Part shown: piece by piece, positions 36,747 through 45,227 of the stretch
Numbering within the stretch: the stretch's first letter is position 1
Layout of the letters: every line of letters starts with the position of its first letter
NCBI GenBank assembly: GCA_015056255.1
Contig: SVGP01000001.1
Location: forward strand, 62,001 to 126,000
Reading direction: 5' to 3'
Origin: Clostridiales bacterium
GTDB lineage: Bacteria > Bacillota > Clostridia > Christensenellales > Aristaeellaceae
Length of the DNA: 64,000 bases
The notes under the pieces: generated by a model
The model's database searches: none
What the model was told of the DNA's origin: nothing
Seen by the model: the letters and a program-made list of their open reading frames with translations, nothing else
Position numbers and translations under genes: made by a program

Positions 36747-39110
36747 TCACACAACCACCTTTACATGAGCGCCTTTTTTTCCGTCGATCACGCTTTGAAT
36801 CGCTTCGTCCGCCGTTTTGATCGTCTGGACCGTAATTTCCTTTAAAATTTCCTCCGGAATTTCTTCCAGATCCTTTTTGTTTTCCTCGGGAATCAGCGCA
36901 AGCTTGATGTGCGCCCTGTGCGCCGCAAGCAGCTTTTCCTTAAGGCCCCCGATCGCGAGCGCCTTTCCGCGAAGGGAAATTTCGCCGGTCATGGCGATGT
37001 CCTGTCTGGCTTTAAAGCCCGTGACCGCGCTGAACATGGCGCATGCCATAGCGATACCCGCGGAGGGGCCGTCCTTGGGCGTCGCGCCCTCGGGAACATG
37101 CACATGGATATCGTGCTTTTTTCTGAATTCTTCATCGAGGCCTGCGGTTTCCATGCGGCTTCTGACATAGCTCCACGCGATTTTGGCAGATTCCTTCATC
37201 ACGTCGCCCAACGAGCCCGTGAGCTCCAAATTGCCGCTTCCGGGCAGAACACCCACTTCAATCGGCATGACCTCGCCGCCCACGCTCGTCCACGCAAGGC
37301 CGTTGACAACGCCTGTTTCCGGCTCCTTGCCCGTTTCGGCATGCGTAAAGCGGATTGCGCCCAGATAGGATGCAACGTCCTGCGGCTTTACGGTGACCAT
37401 CTTTCTCTCTTCTTCAGGCGTTTCGAGCATATTGACCACTGCTTTTCGACAGATCGTGCCCAATTTTCTTTCAAGTGTTCTCACGCCCGATTCCCTCGTA
37501 TACCCATCGATCACTTCGCGAATCGCCGCGTCTGTGATTTTGAGCCTCTTGCCGTCGAGGCCATTTTCGTTCAGCTGCTTTTTCCAAAGATGGCGCTTTG
37601 CAATCTGCACCTTTTCTTCAAGGGTATAGCTCGGAACATCGATGATTTCCATGCGGTCGAGGAGCGGCCGCGGGATGTCGTCTTTGTTGTTGGCGGTTGT
37701 AATGAAAAGAACGCCCGACAGATCAAACGGCGCTTCCAGATAATGGTCGCGGTAGGCGCTGTTCTGCTCGGGATCCAGTACCTCGAGCATCGCCGCCGCA
37801 GGATCGCCACGTAGATCGGAGGCCATTTTGTCGATTTCGTCAAACAGGAACACGGGGTTCATCGTGCCGGCCTGCTTGATAGCGGATATGACGCGTCCGG
37901 GCATCGCGCCGATGTAAGTTCTTCTGTGACCGCGAATTTCGGCTTCGTCGTGCACGCCGCCCAGTGAAACCTGGCAGAAATTGCGCTTTAACGCCCTTGC
38001 GACGGAGCGCGCGATACTGGTTTTTCCGACGCCGGGCGCGCCGACCAGACACAGAATCGGGCCCTTGGAGTCCTTTTTGATGCTCCTGACGGCCAGATAT
38101 TCGAGAATGCGCTTTTTGACGTCCTCCAACGCGTAATGATCGGCCTCTAAAACGCTCTTAGCCCTTTTGACGTTGATTTCGTCGCCTGCAAACTTGCCCC
38201 ACGGAAGCTCAAGCATGTATTCGACATAGCTTTGAATGACGTTGCTTTCCGGGGTATTGGTGCCCATTCGCGCAAGACGCCTAAGCTCCTTTTCGGTTCG
38301 CTGTCTGGCTTCGCCGGAAATAGCGCTTTCGGCAAGCTGTTTTTCATAAGCCGCGATATCGTCGTCCGATTCGCCCAGCTCATCCTCGATGACGTGCATC
38401 TGTTCTCTTAAGTAGTATTCGCGGTTGTTTTTTTCAATCCGCTCATGAACGCGCTTTTGAATCTTGGATTCCATCTGGATCACGTCCAGCTCCTGCGCCA
38501 TGAAATCAACGACCAGGTCCAGACGCATACAGGCGTCCGTGCATTCGAGCGCTTGTTGCATATCGTGAACGTCGAACAAAATATTGGTCGCGAGCAGGTC
38601 GGAAAGCTGTCCGGGCGTGCGCGCGCCGGACACGGCCTGTCTGGTTTCGGGGCTGGTATCTTTTCGGGTCGACGCAAGTTTTTCAAACTGTTTAACGGCA
38701 TGACGCATTAGCGCAAGCGCTTCCCTGCTGCGCTCATTCCGTCTTTCAGAGATTTCATTTACTTCGGCATACTGCATGTTGCCCGCATCAAAAATACCGG
38801 TGATCACCGCGCGTTTTTCGCCCGAAACCAGCAGGCGGAAAACGCCGTCGGGCATGCGCACAACCTGCTTGATGCGCACGATCGTACCCACCATATATAC
38901 ATCCTGAATGCCCGGTTCGTCCGTCATGGCGTTTTTCTGCGCCACGACAAAAAGGCGGCTGTCGCTTTCAAGGGCCGTATTCATCGCCTGAACGGATTTT
39001 TCCCGTCCAGCGTCAAAATGCACCACCGTTTCGGGAAAAATGACCGTTCCGCGAAGCGGAATCATCGGCAGTTTCACTTCCTGGGCCATGCAGGTTTCAT
39101 TCGTGTTCAA
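36747..39110 (-). CDS. lon: ATP-dependent protease Lon (LonA)
   Basis: Cytosolic AAA+ serine protease that removes damaged and regulatory proteins; 787 residues. The N-terminal substrate domain (LPMIPLRGTVIFPETVVHFD) spans about 1-200 and is followed by a coiled coil. Walker A is GAPGVGKTSIARS near residue 354 and Walker B is FLFDEIDKM near 417. The protease domain has Ser in PKDGPSAGIAMA near 681 and Lys in GGLKEKLLAAHRAHIK near 723, the Ser-Lys dyad. The start is TTG with GGGGGA 9 nt upstream; the in-frame ATG at 39089 has no ribosome binding site. It has a perfect-consensus promoter. No CIRCE-type element was seen. Confidence 0.96.
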   Translation of the reverse strand: MNTNETCMAQEVKLPMIPLRGTVIFPETVVHFDAGREKSVQAMNTALESDSRLFVVAQKNAMTDEPGIQDVYMVGTIVRIKQVVRMPDGVFRLLVSGEKRAVITGIFDAGNMQYAEVNEISERRNERSREALALMRHAVKQFEKLASTRKDTSPETRQAVSGARTPGQLSDLLATNILFDVHDMQQALECTDACMRLDLVVDFMAQELDVIQMESKIQKRVHERIEKNNREYYLREQMHVIEDELGESDDDIAAYEKQLAESAISGEARQRTEKELRRLARMGTNTPESNVIQSYVEYMLELPWGKFAGDEINVKRAKSVLEADHYALEDVKKRILEYLAVRSIKKDSKGPILCLVGAPGVGKTSIARSVARALKRNFCQVSLGGVHDEAEIRGHRRTYIGAMPGRVISAIKQAGTMNPVFLFDEIDKMASDLRGDPAAAMLEVLDPEQNSAYRDHYLEAPFDLSGVLFITTANNKDDIPRPLLDRMEIIDVPSYTLEEKVQIAKRHLWKKQLNENGLDGKRLKITDAAIREVIDGYTRESGVRTLERKLGTICRKAVVNMLETPEEERKMVTVKPQDVASYLGAIRFTHAETGKEPETGVVNGLAWTSVGGEVMPIEVGVLPGSGNLELTGSLGDVMKESAKIAWSYVRSRMETAGLDEEFRKKHDIHVHVPEGATPKDGPSAGIAMACAMFSAVTGFKARQDIAMTGEISLRGKALAIGGLKEKLLAAHRAHIKLALIPEENKKDLEEIPEEILKEITVQTIKTADEAIQSVIDGKKGAHVKVVV

Positions 39111-39148
39111 ATCTGTGTATCCCCCATATCACTATAAAGCTAACTGTG

Positions 39149-39177
39149 ATTATACCTTTCATTTATAAAGGTGTCAA
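39149..39177 (-). promoter_or_regulatory. Consensus promoter of lon-ysxC
   Basis: Minus strand TTGACA (39172-39177), 17-nt spacer, TATAAT (39149-39154): both hexamers are perfect matches. The leader to the TTG start is about 38 nt. Confidence 0.88.
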
Positions 39178-39229
39178 GCACAAAGGCGGCCGGCGGCTGG
39201 AATTGGAAGAACCAAAATATGTACAAATC

Positions 39230-39267
39230 AAAAGCGAAGGCTTACGCGCGCGGCAGCCTTCGCTTTT
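39230..39267 (-). terminator. Terminator of the secreted-protein gene
   Basis: 12-bp perfect stem AAAAGCGAAGGC / GCCTTCGCTTTT (39230-39241 with 39256-39267), 14-nt loop; the distal arm ends in TTTT on the minus strand. It lies 24 nt past the stop at 39291. Confidence 0.85.
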
Positions 39268-39290
39268 GGTCGTCCGTATTCAAACGTTTT

Positions 39291-39773
39291 TTACCAATCT
39301 TCCACAATCACATAGTTGGGCATGTACTCAACGTTCCAGATCGCCTGATCCGCTTCCTCATACGATTCGACCACGTCGCCCCAGCGCAAAAACAGAATCT
39401 CGGTAAACTGGCCTTCCGCAATGACGAACACCAGCGCGCCCACAGCTTCATCCTCCGGCGCTTCGAAAGGAACGGCGATTTTCCACATGTTCTCCTCCGG
39501 CCACGCAACAGAAACCTCGGTCTGCACGGAGCCCATGTAGATCTCCCTGCATTCCTTGTCGATGAACTTTTTAAGCGAGGCTTCGTCGTACATCTTTTCA
39601 AGCTTCAGCTTTTTGATCGCCATGCCGTATTCGCCGTAGGAAATCAGGCTGACGGATTCCTTTGCGCTTACAAACTTTTCCTCCTCGGGTACATACGCCT
39701 GCTGCGCTAAGGCAATTACCGACGAAAACGCCAGAACCATCGAAATGCAAACTGCAAAAATAGTCTTTTTCAT
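39291..39773 (-). CDS. Small secreted protein, hypothetical
   Basis: Not recognised. It has 160 residues with a signal peptide (MKKTIFAVCISMVLAFSSVI, cleavage near ALA-QQA at 23) and no anchor, so it is probably released or wall-associated. The mature part is acidic, with a helical centre (EKMYDEASLKKFIDKECR) and a beta-rich end (WKIAVPFEAPEDEAVGAL; NVEYMPNYVIVEDW). The ATG at 39773 has GGAGG 8 nt upstream; 36 earlier in-frame codons from 39881 have no support and overlap holA. It lies downstream of comEC-holA in the same direction. Confidence 0.82.
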   Translation of the reverse strand: MKKTIFAVCISMVLAFSSVIALAQQAYVPEEEKFVSAKESVSLISYGEYGMAIKKLKLEKMYDEASLKKFIDKECREIYMGSVQTEVSVAWPEENMWKIAVPFEAPEDEAVGALVFVIAEGQFTEILFLRWGDVVESYEEADQAIWNVEYMPNYVIVEDW

Positions 39774-39864
39774 ACTCTTGGCCTCCATGAAGGCAAATTC
39801 ATATTTCCCCGTGTACGGCTTTGACGAACAAAGAATGAATTTGGTTGCATTTTCCCACGTAAAG

Positions 39865-40884
39865 TTATTGTGAAATTTCAATCAGCATGAGCATCATGCG
39901 GTCAAGCGCCGCGCGCTCGCGGATTTTTCCGCTTTTTACGTCAAAATCCATCTGCACGCCCGCGCGATACCCTTCTTCAAGCCTCTTTGCACTAAGCTTA
40001 TTCGTCTGGCCGTAAACCTTTTTGGCGACAAAGTTCGTGAGCTTGGTTTTCTTCTCAATCTCGGGAAGCGACAGGTTTTCATCCCTCAAAAGCCTTACGT
40101 GCGTCATGAGCCTCAACTGGCGAATGAGCATCGCAAGAATCGTCACCGGGCTTTCGCCCGCATCCAGCATGGCGTTTAAAATTTCATAGGCCGTTTTCGC
40201 CTTTGACGCGACCAATGAATCGATCATCAAAAACACATTGCTTTCCGCGCTCGGCGTGACGGCGGTCTTTACGTCTTTTTCCTCAATGGTCGCTGCCTCG
40301 CCCACATACGCGGCTAATTTGTCCACCTCGCCTGAAAGGCGCGTAAGGTCGCGCCCGGCATAGAAAAGAAGCGTTGCAACAGCGTCTGGCTTCATGGTTT
40401 TCTTCTTGGGTTTTAGCCTCGACTGAATCCATTTTGAAATCTCGGGATCCGTCAGATACTGAAACGACACAACCTTGGCATGCTTTTCAAGCGTTTTATA
40501 AAGCTTTTTGCGCTTATCCGCGTCTCCTCTTACATAGAAGATGATGACCGCTGTATCCGGCGCACCATTTGACAGCCATTTTTCAAGTTTTTCGTTTTCG
40601 TCCTGCTCATCCTTGGCTTTCGCGCCCGTCAAAAGCGGCGTGTCCTTTATGACGATGAGCCTTTTTTCCGCCATCACGGGAAGCGTTTCCGCGCTTTCGA
40701 TAAGCTGCCTTGCATTTGGCGCATCCATGACGGTTTCATTCAGAATCTCAAGCCCCGCAGGTAGAATCGCTTCACGGATTTTGTCCATCGCGCTTTTTTT
40801 GATGTATTCCTCCGGCCCGTGAAACAGGTATGCGCCCCCGAGATATCCGTTTTTAATCTCGTCAAATAGTTCCTGCCATGTCAT
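39865..40884 (-). CDS. holA: DNA polymerase III subunit delta
   Basis: Clamp-loader delta subunit that opens the beta sliding clamp; 339 residues. It begins with WQELFDEIKNGYLGGAYLFHGPEEYI, the conserved HolA opening, where GPEEY replaces the usual GxExY. The central AAA-like domain is followed by the collar region near FLMIDSLVASKAKTAYEILN and the helical C-terminus AKRLEEGYRAGVQMDFDVKSG. GGAGG is 9 nt before the ATG. It lies 5 nt after comEC; the comEC-holA order is conserved in Firmicutes. Confidence 0.93.
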   Translation of the reverse strand: MTWQELFDEIKNGYLGGAYLFHGPEEYIKKSAMDKIREAILPAGLEILNETVMDAPNARQLIESAETLPVMAEKRLIVIKDTPLLTGAKAKDEQDENEKLEKWLSNGAPDTAVIIFYVRGDADKRKKLYKTLEKHAKVVSFQYLTDPEISKWIQSRLKPKKKTMKPDAVATLLFYAGRDLTRLSGEVDKLAAYVGEAATIEEKDVKTAVTPSAESNVFLMIDSLVASKAKTAYEILNAMLDAGESPVTILAMLIRQLRLMTHVRLLRDENLSLPEIEKKTKLTNFVAKKVYGQTNKLSAKRLEEGYRAGVQMDFDVKSGKIRERAALDRMMLMLIEISQ

Positions 40885-40889
40885 GCGTT

Positions 40890-43280
40890 TTATCCTCCCG
40901 GCGAAATATGCGTTTTCACGCGATACGTTCCGTCTTCCAGCATGGAAATTGTGATTGCGCCCGATTGATCAGTTCTGTAAACGGCGCAGTTTCGGTCGGA
41001 AAGCCTTTTCAGTACTTCCTCAGTCGGATGCCCGTGGCCGTTGGACGAAACCGAAATCACGGCGATTACGGGCGTGACCGCATCTAAAAATGTTTCGCTC
41101 GTGGCCTTTTTTGAGCCGTGGTGCGCAACTTTCAAAATGTCTGCATCCGCCTGTATTTGTTTATCCACGCGCTCCGTAACATCGCCCGTCAAAAGCGCGC
41201 TTGCGTTTCCGTAAACGATATTAAGAACCAGCGATCCGTCGTTGTCCTCCTTGGGCGTAAAGCCGGCGTCGGGCCATACGACGTGCGCCGTAATCTCTTC
41301 CGATAATGTTACGGCGTCGCCGGTTGAAAGATAATGAAGATTCCTGCCTTCAAGCGCCTCCGCTACAACCTCGCCCACGTCCATCTTCTCCCAGCATTCG
41401 CTGACATAGATTTCGGCTTCGGGATAGCGCTTCAGGATTTCTCCGATCCCGCCCGCGTGGTCGATATCAGGATGCGAAATGAAAACGCCCTTCACATTCG
41501 CGCCGGAGCCCGTCAGATAATCCGCCGTGATTTCGTTTTCCTTTCCGCAGTCGAACACAAACGCATCTCTTTCCGCCAGCACCACGCAGCTGTCGGCATA
41601 CCCCGCGTCCAGAAACACGATGTCAAGCCCCTTATGAACAGGCGCTGGCCATAAAATCGCAGCTACGGCCAGACAGAATAACGACGCAGTCAACGCGCCC
41701 GATATGCGCTTTTTCTCCGTAATATAGGGAGAAGCCAGCGCCATGAGCGCAAAATAGAGAAAGACGATTCCGCTTTTCCACGCGCGCACATTCATCATGG
41801 CAAAGGACAAATCGGATACGCGGTTTGTCAAATACAGTATCGCCGTCCATACGGCGTCCGTAACCCTTCCAAGTATCAGTGCCATCGGCATGGACGCGAA
41901 CGAGAGTATGATCGCCGACGCACCCAAATACACCGTAATCAGACCAAGCGGAACAACCAAAAGGTTCACCGGCACCGACAATACAGGAACCGAATGAAAC
42001 AAAGCAGACATCGACGGAAGCGTCCCGAGCTGGATGGCGGCCGAGCCTGAAAACGCATCGGCAAAGCGGTTGTACAGAATCACCGGTATGCTGTCGCCGT
42101 CTTCCCGCTTTGATTGCACGTAGGGAAATATGGCGCGAACGGGCTTATACATAAGCGCAAGCGACAATACGGACAGATAGGAAAGCTGCATGCCCGTATC
42201 GTGTATCGTTAAGGGATTCATGATCAGTTGAATCAGAAATACGCCCGATAAGCGCGTCAAAAGGTCGGAAGGGTTGCCCGTAAAGCGTGCAGCGACGAAA
42301 AAGGCGTACATCATGGCCGAGCGCATCAGGGACGCGCTCGCTCCGGTCATAACGGTATACATGAAAACAAGAATCACCGTAATTGCGCCGCGGGGCTTTG
42401 CGGGTATCAGAAAAAGAAGCAGCAGAGATTCAAAGAACACCGCAACGCAGCTTACATGAAGGCCGCTCAGCGCCACCAGATGCGCAACGCCCGCATCCTG
42501 AAAGCTTTCATAGGTGTCATCGTCCAGATGCGTTCTGTCACCCAGCAAGAGCGCGCGCATTACACCCGCGTTTTTCGGAAAGATATCGTCAAAGCGCTCG
42601 GAAAGATAGGCTTTAAAACGGTAAAGGCTTCGCTTAAGGCTCGCGCTTTCCGTTACAATCTCCGCCTTGGAAACCGAGCTTGACGCGCAAACGGCCATAC
42701 CCTTGCGCCAGAGATACGACGCAAAATCAAAACCGTCCGGGTTGGTTTGTCCGTCGGGCAGCCACAACCCGGCTTCGGGCAGATGTAAGGTCTGGCCGTA
42801 TTCAAACACATTTTCTGCATTGTTCCCGTACATGTAAACGTACGCTTTATAGGGAAATTCTTCCCCGTCAATCGTAACTTCGTCCAGATACAAGGCTGTG
42901 CGGTTCTTATCCGGCTGATAGATGGGATTATTGGACACAACGCCCGTAACGTCGCCCTTTTTGTTTACAGATAAAACAGGCCTTTGATCTCGAAGGGACG
43001 TATAAAAAGAAAAGAGAAAAAGAACGCACAGAAAAAGCAGCAATATGCAAAGGCGTTTCTTCCTTTTCCGAAAAATTCCAACCGCAATAAAGCTTACGCA
43101 GCAAAGCGCGGCGTACGCCCAAAGGCCGCCGAAAGCAGTATATATTAAGCATCCCGCCAGCGCAAACAGCGCGCAGGCGGAAAGCTTTCTGAAACGTACG
43201 AAGCGAATGAGTCTTTCAGATATTGATTCGAAGACCGGCGCGCGCCACCATGGCTTCCGGGTAGTCGTTGACGGCTTCAT
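40890..43280 (-). CDS. comEC: DNA internalization competence protein ComEC/Rec2
   Basis: Polytopic channel that passes single-stranded DNA into the cytoplasm; 796 residues. It has N-terminal membrane helices, a DUF4131 OB-like domain (GDVTGVVSNNPIYQPDKNR), the Competence core with the hallmark VAHLVALSGLHVSCVAVF near residue 270, then a C-terminal metallo-beta-lactamase domain (VFISHPDIDHAGGIGEI and VAHHGSKKATSETF), the nuclease-like part present in full-length ComEC. The ATG at 43280 has GGAGG 9 nt upstream and overlaps the preceding gene by 65 nt. No canonical start codon was found between it and the first helix. Other com genes are not in the window. Confidence 0.92.
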   Translation of the reverse strand: MKPSTTTRKPWWRAPVFESISERLIRFVRFRKLSACALFALAGCLIYTAFGGLWAYAALCCVSFIAVGIFRKRKKRLCILLLFLCVLFLFSFYTSLRDQRPVLSVNKKGDVTGVVSNNPIYQPDKNRTALYLDEVTIDGEEFPYKAYVYMYGNNAENVFEYGQTLHLPEAGLWLPDGQTNPDGFDFASYLWRKGMAVCASSSVSKAEIVTESASLKRSLYRFKAYLSERFDDIFPKNAGVMRALLLGDRTHLDDDTYESFQDAGVAHLVALSGLHVSCVAVFFESLLLLFLIPAKPRGAITVILVFMYTVMTGASASLMRSAMMYAFFVAARFTGNPSDLLTRLSGVFLIQLIMNPLTIHDTGMQLSYLSVLSLALMYKPVRAIFPYVQSKREDGDSIPVILYNRFADAFSGSAAIQLGTLPSMSALFHSVPVLSVPVNLLVVPLGLITVYLGASAIILSFASMPMALILGRVTDAVWTAILYLTNRVSDLSFAMMNVRAWKSGIVFLYFALMALASPYITEKKRISGALTASLFCLAVAAILWPAPVHKGLDIVFLDAGYADSCVVLAERDAFVFDCGKENEITADYLTGSGANVKGVFISHPDIDHAGGIGEILKRYPEAEIYVSECWEKMDVGEVVAEALEGRNLHYLSTGDAVTLSEEITAHVVWPDAGFTPKEDNDGSLVLNIVYGNASALLTGDVTERVDKQIQADADILKVAHHGSKKATSETFLDAVTPVIAVISVSSNGHGHPTEEVLKRLSDRNCAVYRTDQSGAITISMLEDGTYRVKTHISPGG

Positions 43281-43926
43281 CCAATACCGCCTCCGCATTG
43301 TATGATGGATTGATGTGCGTAAGCACAAGCATCCTCGCCCTCGCATCCCGCGCAAGGCGCGCGCACATGCCGGGCGTCATGTGCGGCTTTTTGATCGTCC
43401 AGTCGTCCCTTAAAAGGCCCGCATCGGCAAGGAGAAGATCGGCTTCATTTGAAAACAGCGTGAGCGCGTCGCATTCGTTGGTGTCGGAGGTATAGACAAA
43501 CGTTTTTCCGTCGCAGAAAACGCGAACGGCATAGGCTTCCACCGGGTGCGAAACGGGCAGAAACTCGATTTTCATTTCGCCGATTGTAATATCCTTCATC
43601 GGATACAGATCCAGCGCGCCGTCTTCCAGAATTCTTCTTACCTTGTCGGGCGTCTGCGGGCACAATACCCTAAGGCTTTCAATGCCCGCCGCCTGAAGAA
43701 GGTAGTTCATCGGCAGCATATCGCTCATATGATCAAAGTGAAGGTGCGTAAGAATCACGGCGTTTAAATCTCTCACCGTGCATTCGTTTAAAAGCCTTCC
43801 GAGCACGCCGCTTCCGCAGTCGATCAGAATTTTCGTCCGTCCGCTGTCGGAAGTCAGAAGATAGCCTGAACACGCGCCCTTCGGAGACGGATAGGGGCCG
43901 TTTACGCCGAGCATGGTGAGAATCAT
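43216..43926 (-). CDS. MBL-fold metal-dependent hydrolase (RNase Z-like/YhfI type)
   Basis: Metallo-beta-lactamase fold hydrolase of about 236 residues. The metal ligands are LTHLHFDHMSDMLPM (HxHxDH, near residue 60), a His in FLPVSHPVEAYAVRV near 127, Asp in TSDTNECDAL near 147 and the terminal His in LVLTHINPSY near 206. The opening LTMLGVNGPYPSP is typical of the YhfI-like branch related to RNase Z; it lacks the exosite needed for tRNA maturation. ATG 43926 is preferred to 43935, because the AAAGGG lies only 2 nt before the latter. It leads an apparent unit with comEC and holA. Confidence 0.85.
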   Translation of the reverse strand: MILTMLGVNGPYPSPKGACSGYLLTSDSGRTKILIDCGSGVLGRLLNECTVRDLNAVILTHLHFDHMSDMLPMNYLLQAAGIESLRVLCPQTPDKVRRILEDGALDLYPMKDITIGEMKIEFLPVSHPVEAYAVRVFCDGKTFVYTSDTNECDALTLFSNEADLLLADAGLLRDDWTIKKPHMTPGMCARLARDARARMLVLTHINPSYNAEAVLDEAVNDYPEAMVARAGLRINI

Positions 43927-43960
43927 GGTGTCCATCGCCCTTTCTGTAGCCTTTTTTAAA

Positions 43961-43989
43961 AGTATATCGGCTTATCTTTTAAAAGTCAA
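43961..43989 (-). promoter_or_regulatory. Promoter of the MBL-comEC-holA unit
   Basis: Minus strand TTGACT (43984-43989), 17-nt spacer, TATACT (43961-43966). The remainder of the 43927-44309 gap holds only the 81-bp element and no gene that I can support. Confidence 0.72.
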
Positions 43990-44132
43990 TCGTTTCTTTC
44001 ATCATCCGCCGCTTGCTTATCCTGCGCAGAATGCGCTTAAGGAAAATTCTTCGTATAAAGCGCCAAAAACTACAAAAACCAGCCCAGAAAAGCCGGTTAG
44101 ATCATCAGAAAGCGTCAAAAGTCACTAATATA

Positions 44133-44213
44133 GCGTGGGCGATCAATGATCGCCCCTACAGTATGGTTATAACACCATCATAATGTGTAGGGGCGGTCAT
44201 CGACCGCCCGCAA
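44133..44213. repeat. 81-bp palindromic element, copy 4
   Basis: Same orientation as copy 3 (35947), sharing the CCCCTACAGTATGGTTAT half. The outermost right bases have decayed (GCCCGCAA instead of GCCCGCGC). It lies about 97 nt past the ftsY stop. Confidence 0.88.
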
Positions 44214-44309
44214 TCTGTTCCGCAGAAAAACAAAGGATTGACTCCTTCCATCAGGAAAGGAATTTTTTGCGGCTTGAACCAGCTCTTAAAATCCGGATGT
44301 TTTTTACAA

Positions 44310-45212
44310 TTATTCGCCGAGAATCGCGTTCACATATTCCTTTGCGTCAAACGGCTGCATGTCGTCCAGGCCTTCGCCTACGCCGATGTAGCGAACGGGA
44401 AGCCCCAGTTCTCTTCTGATCGCCATGGCGATTCCGCCCTTTGCGGTTCCGTCGAGCTTGGTTAAGATGATGCCGTCTAAGTTGGCAACGTCTTTAAACA
44501 CGCTGGCCTGATTCAAGCCGTTCTGGCCCGTGGTTGCGTCGATGACGAGGAGGGCGTGAATGCCGGCCTCGGGGAACTCGCGGCCCACGACGCGCGCCAT
44601 CTTCTTAAGCTCCTCCATAAGGTGGGTCTTGTTGTGAAGGCGGCCGGCGGTGTCCACGATCAGAACGTCGGCATGTCTGGCTTTTGCGGCCTGAATGCCA
44701 TCAAAAACGACGCTTGCGGGGTCCGCGCCCTCGCCTCTCTTGATGATCGGAACGTCGGCGCGCTCCGCCCATACGGTCAGCTGTTCTGCGGCGGCGGCAC
44801 GGAACGTATCGCCCGCGACGATCATGACTCTGCGACCGATCAGCTTCATGCGCGCGGCCAGCTTTCCGATGGAAGTGGTTTTTCCAACGCCGTTTACGCC
44901 GATGATGAACACAACCGACGGATTTTCAAGCTTCATCGGCTGATCGCGCATCATGTCGGCAAGAATGTCGGCAAAGATGCCCTTGGCTTTGGCAGCGTCC
45001 GAAATCTTGTCGGCCTCGCATTTTTCACGAAGCTTGTTCACCGCTTCTTCTGCGGTTTTCACGCCCACGTCCGACATGATCATGATGTCGATCAGATCCT
45101 CGTAAAAGTCGTCGTCGATTTTCTTGGTGTTCTCGACGAGCTCATCCATCTTCGCGCCCATGTTGTTGCGCGTTTTGAAAAGACTCTCCTTAATCTTGGA
45201 AAACAGGCCCAT
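44310..45212 (-). CDS. ftsY: Signal recognition particle receptor FtsY
   Basis: SRP-family GTPase that docks Ffh-ribosome complexes on the membrane; 300 residues. The short N domain (GLFSKIKESLFKTRNNMGAK) lacks the long acidic A domain of E. coli FtsY, as is normal in Firmicutes. G motifs: IIGVNGVGKTTSIGKLA near 104, DTFRAAAAEQL (insertion box), DTAGRLHNKTHLMEEL near 186 and TKLDGTAKGGIA near 248. A GGAGG lies upstream of the ATG; it starts 15 nt after the smc stop. It is last in the plsX-acpP-rnc-smc-ftsY run. Confidence 0.96.
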   Translation of the reverse strand: MGLFSKIKESLFKTRNNMGAKMDELVENTKKIDDDFYEDLIDIMIMSDVGVKTAEEAVNKLREKCEADKISDAAKAKGIFADILADMMRDQPMKLENPSVVFIIGVNGVGKTTSIGKLAARMKLIGRRVMIVAGDTFRAAAAEQLTVWAERADVPIIKRGEGADPASVVFDGIQAAKARHADVLIVDTAGRLHNKTHLMEELKKMARVVGREFPEAGIHALLVIDATTGQNGLNQASVFKDVANLDGIILTKLDGTAKGGIAMAIRRELGLPVRYIGVGEGLDDMQPFDAKEYVNAILGE

Positions 45213-45227
45213 GCCTTTTAGCCTCCT